A stretch of DNA of 44,591 bases, taken from the NCBI RefSeq assembly GCF_022347205.1, contig NZ_JAKRNE010000016.1:1-44591 (forward strand). Reading direction: 5' to 3'. This document shows, in pieces, positions 44,474-44,591 of the stretch. Under the pieces are notes generated by a model. The model saw only the letters and a list, made by a program, of their open reading frames with translations, did no database searches and was not told the DNA's origin. The translations under genes and the position numbers were made by a program. This stretch comes from Corynebacterium sp. ACRPO (GTDB taxonomy: Bacteria > Actinomycetota > Actinomycetes > Mycobacteriales > Mycobacteriaceae). Positions within the stretch are counted from its first letter, which is position 1, and each line of letters starts with the position of its first letter.

Positions 44474-44591
44474 AGTGCCCCGAGTTTTGTTCCTAGGCAT
44501 TTGCCTTGATTTCTATTATTTCTTGCGGCGGGTTCTGCTTCCAAAAATCGGTTTCCACTTCGACTGGGGTTCGGTATCCCAAGCTTTGGTG
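44471..44591 (-). mobile_element. IS3-family element, right end (partial)
   Basis: TGAAGTGCCCCGAGTTTTGT (44471-44490) looks like an IS3-type terminal repeat starting with TG. The transposase reading frame ends just inside it. The element continues past the window and interrupts the GAP/LysE-like gene. Confidence 0.75.
44493..44591 (-). CDS. IS3-family transposase, C-terminal end (partial)
   Basis: The minus-strand frame is open to the window edge and gives 32 residues, HQSLGYRTPVEVETDFWKQN and then PPQEIIEIKANA. The HxxLGYxTPxE sequence is the conserved end of the IS3/IS150 integrase domain (rve), a little after the catalytic DDE region. The 5' part is outside the window. Confidence 0.85.
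   Translation of the reverse strand, partial: HQSLGYRTPVEVETDFWKQNPPQEIIEIKANA

Overview
The window is high-GC actinobacterial DNA that I assign to Corynebacterium. The core gene order supports this: a lipoyl acyltransferase (sucB/dlaT type), lipB-lipA, a DUF4191 membrane protein, an RDD protein and glnA; then thrC, glnE and glnA2; then the RNase H/phosphatase, zinc-ribbon, Nif3, low-molecular-weight phosphatase and SURF1 genes around the RNase P RNA. I cannot name the species.

Layout. 1-8128 is a lipoate block: the 3' part of the E2 acyltransferase, a complete glycine cleavage set gcvP-gcvT-gcvH, and then lipB and lipA, which make the lipoyl cofactor used by both E2 and GcvH. 8164-11050 holds two membrane proteins and glutamine synthetase I. 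11100-12300 is a more A+T-rich island with one Abi_2/AbiF-type HEPN gene behind an unusually structured leader. 12463-15577 carries a TDT-family transporter, two small unknown proteins, a Nudix hydrolase, a trypsin-like lipoprotein and a 48-residue gene tucked behind thrC. 15581-24785 contains thrC, an MFS transporter, a lone ABC-type ATPase, three small envelope or unknown genes, and the nitrogen-control pair glnE (adenylyltransferase) and glnA2. 24978-31096 has a DUF2786 protein, a CYTH-CHAD protein, a galactokinase-like protein with decayed motifs behind a three-hairpin leader, and an RNB exonuclease. 31121-36176 has rnpB and the RNase H-CobC / zinc-ribbon / Nif3 operon, diverging from a tyrosine phosphatase and SURF1.

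36177-44591 is accessory DNA. Two nearly identical 1581-bp IS110-family copies in direct orientation flank a manganese-type ABC importer, whose permease and substrate-binding protein are fused and whose promoter carries MntR-like palindromes. Beyond the IS copies lies a 27-bp imperfect inverted repeat (25/27), 6.4 kb apart, and its right copy abuts exactly the truncated start of an aminotransferase pseudogene. A TetR regulator, its likely divergent target (cut after 39 codons) and the end of an IS3-family element close the window.

The items that most deserve a second look are the AbiF-like HEPN gene with its hairpins, paired palindromes and reinitiation leader; the IS110-flanked manganese cassette; the degenerate galactokinase with its structured leader; and the inverted repeat that marks a rearrangement border. 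All calls come from reading the sequence. No database search or folding program was run.
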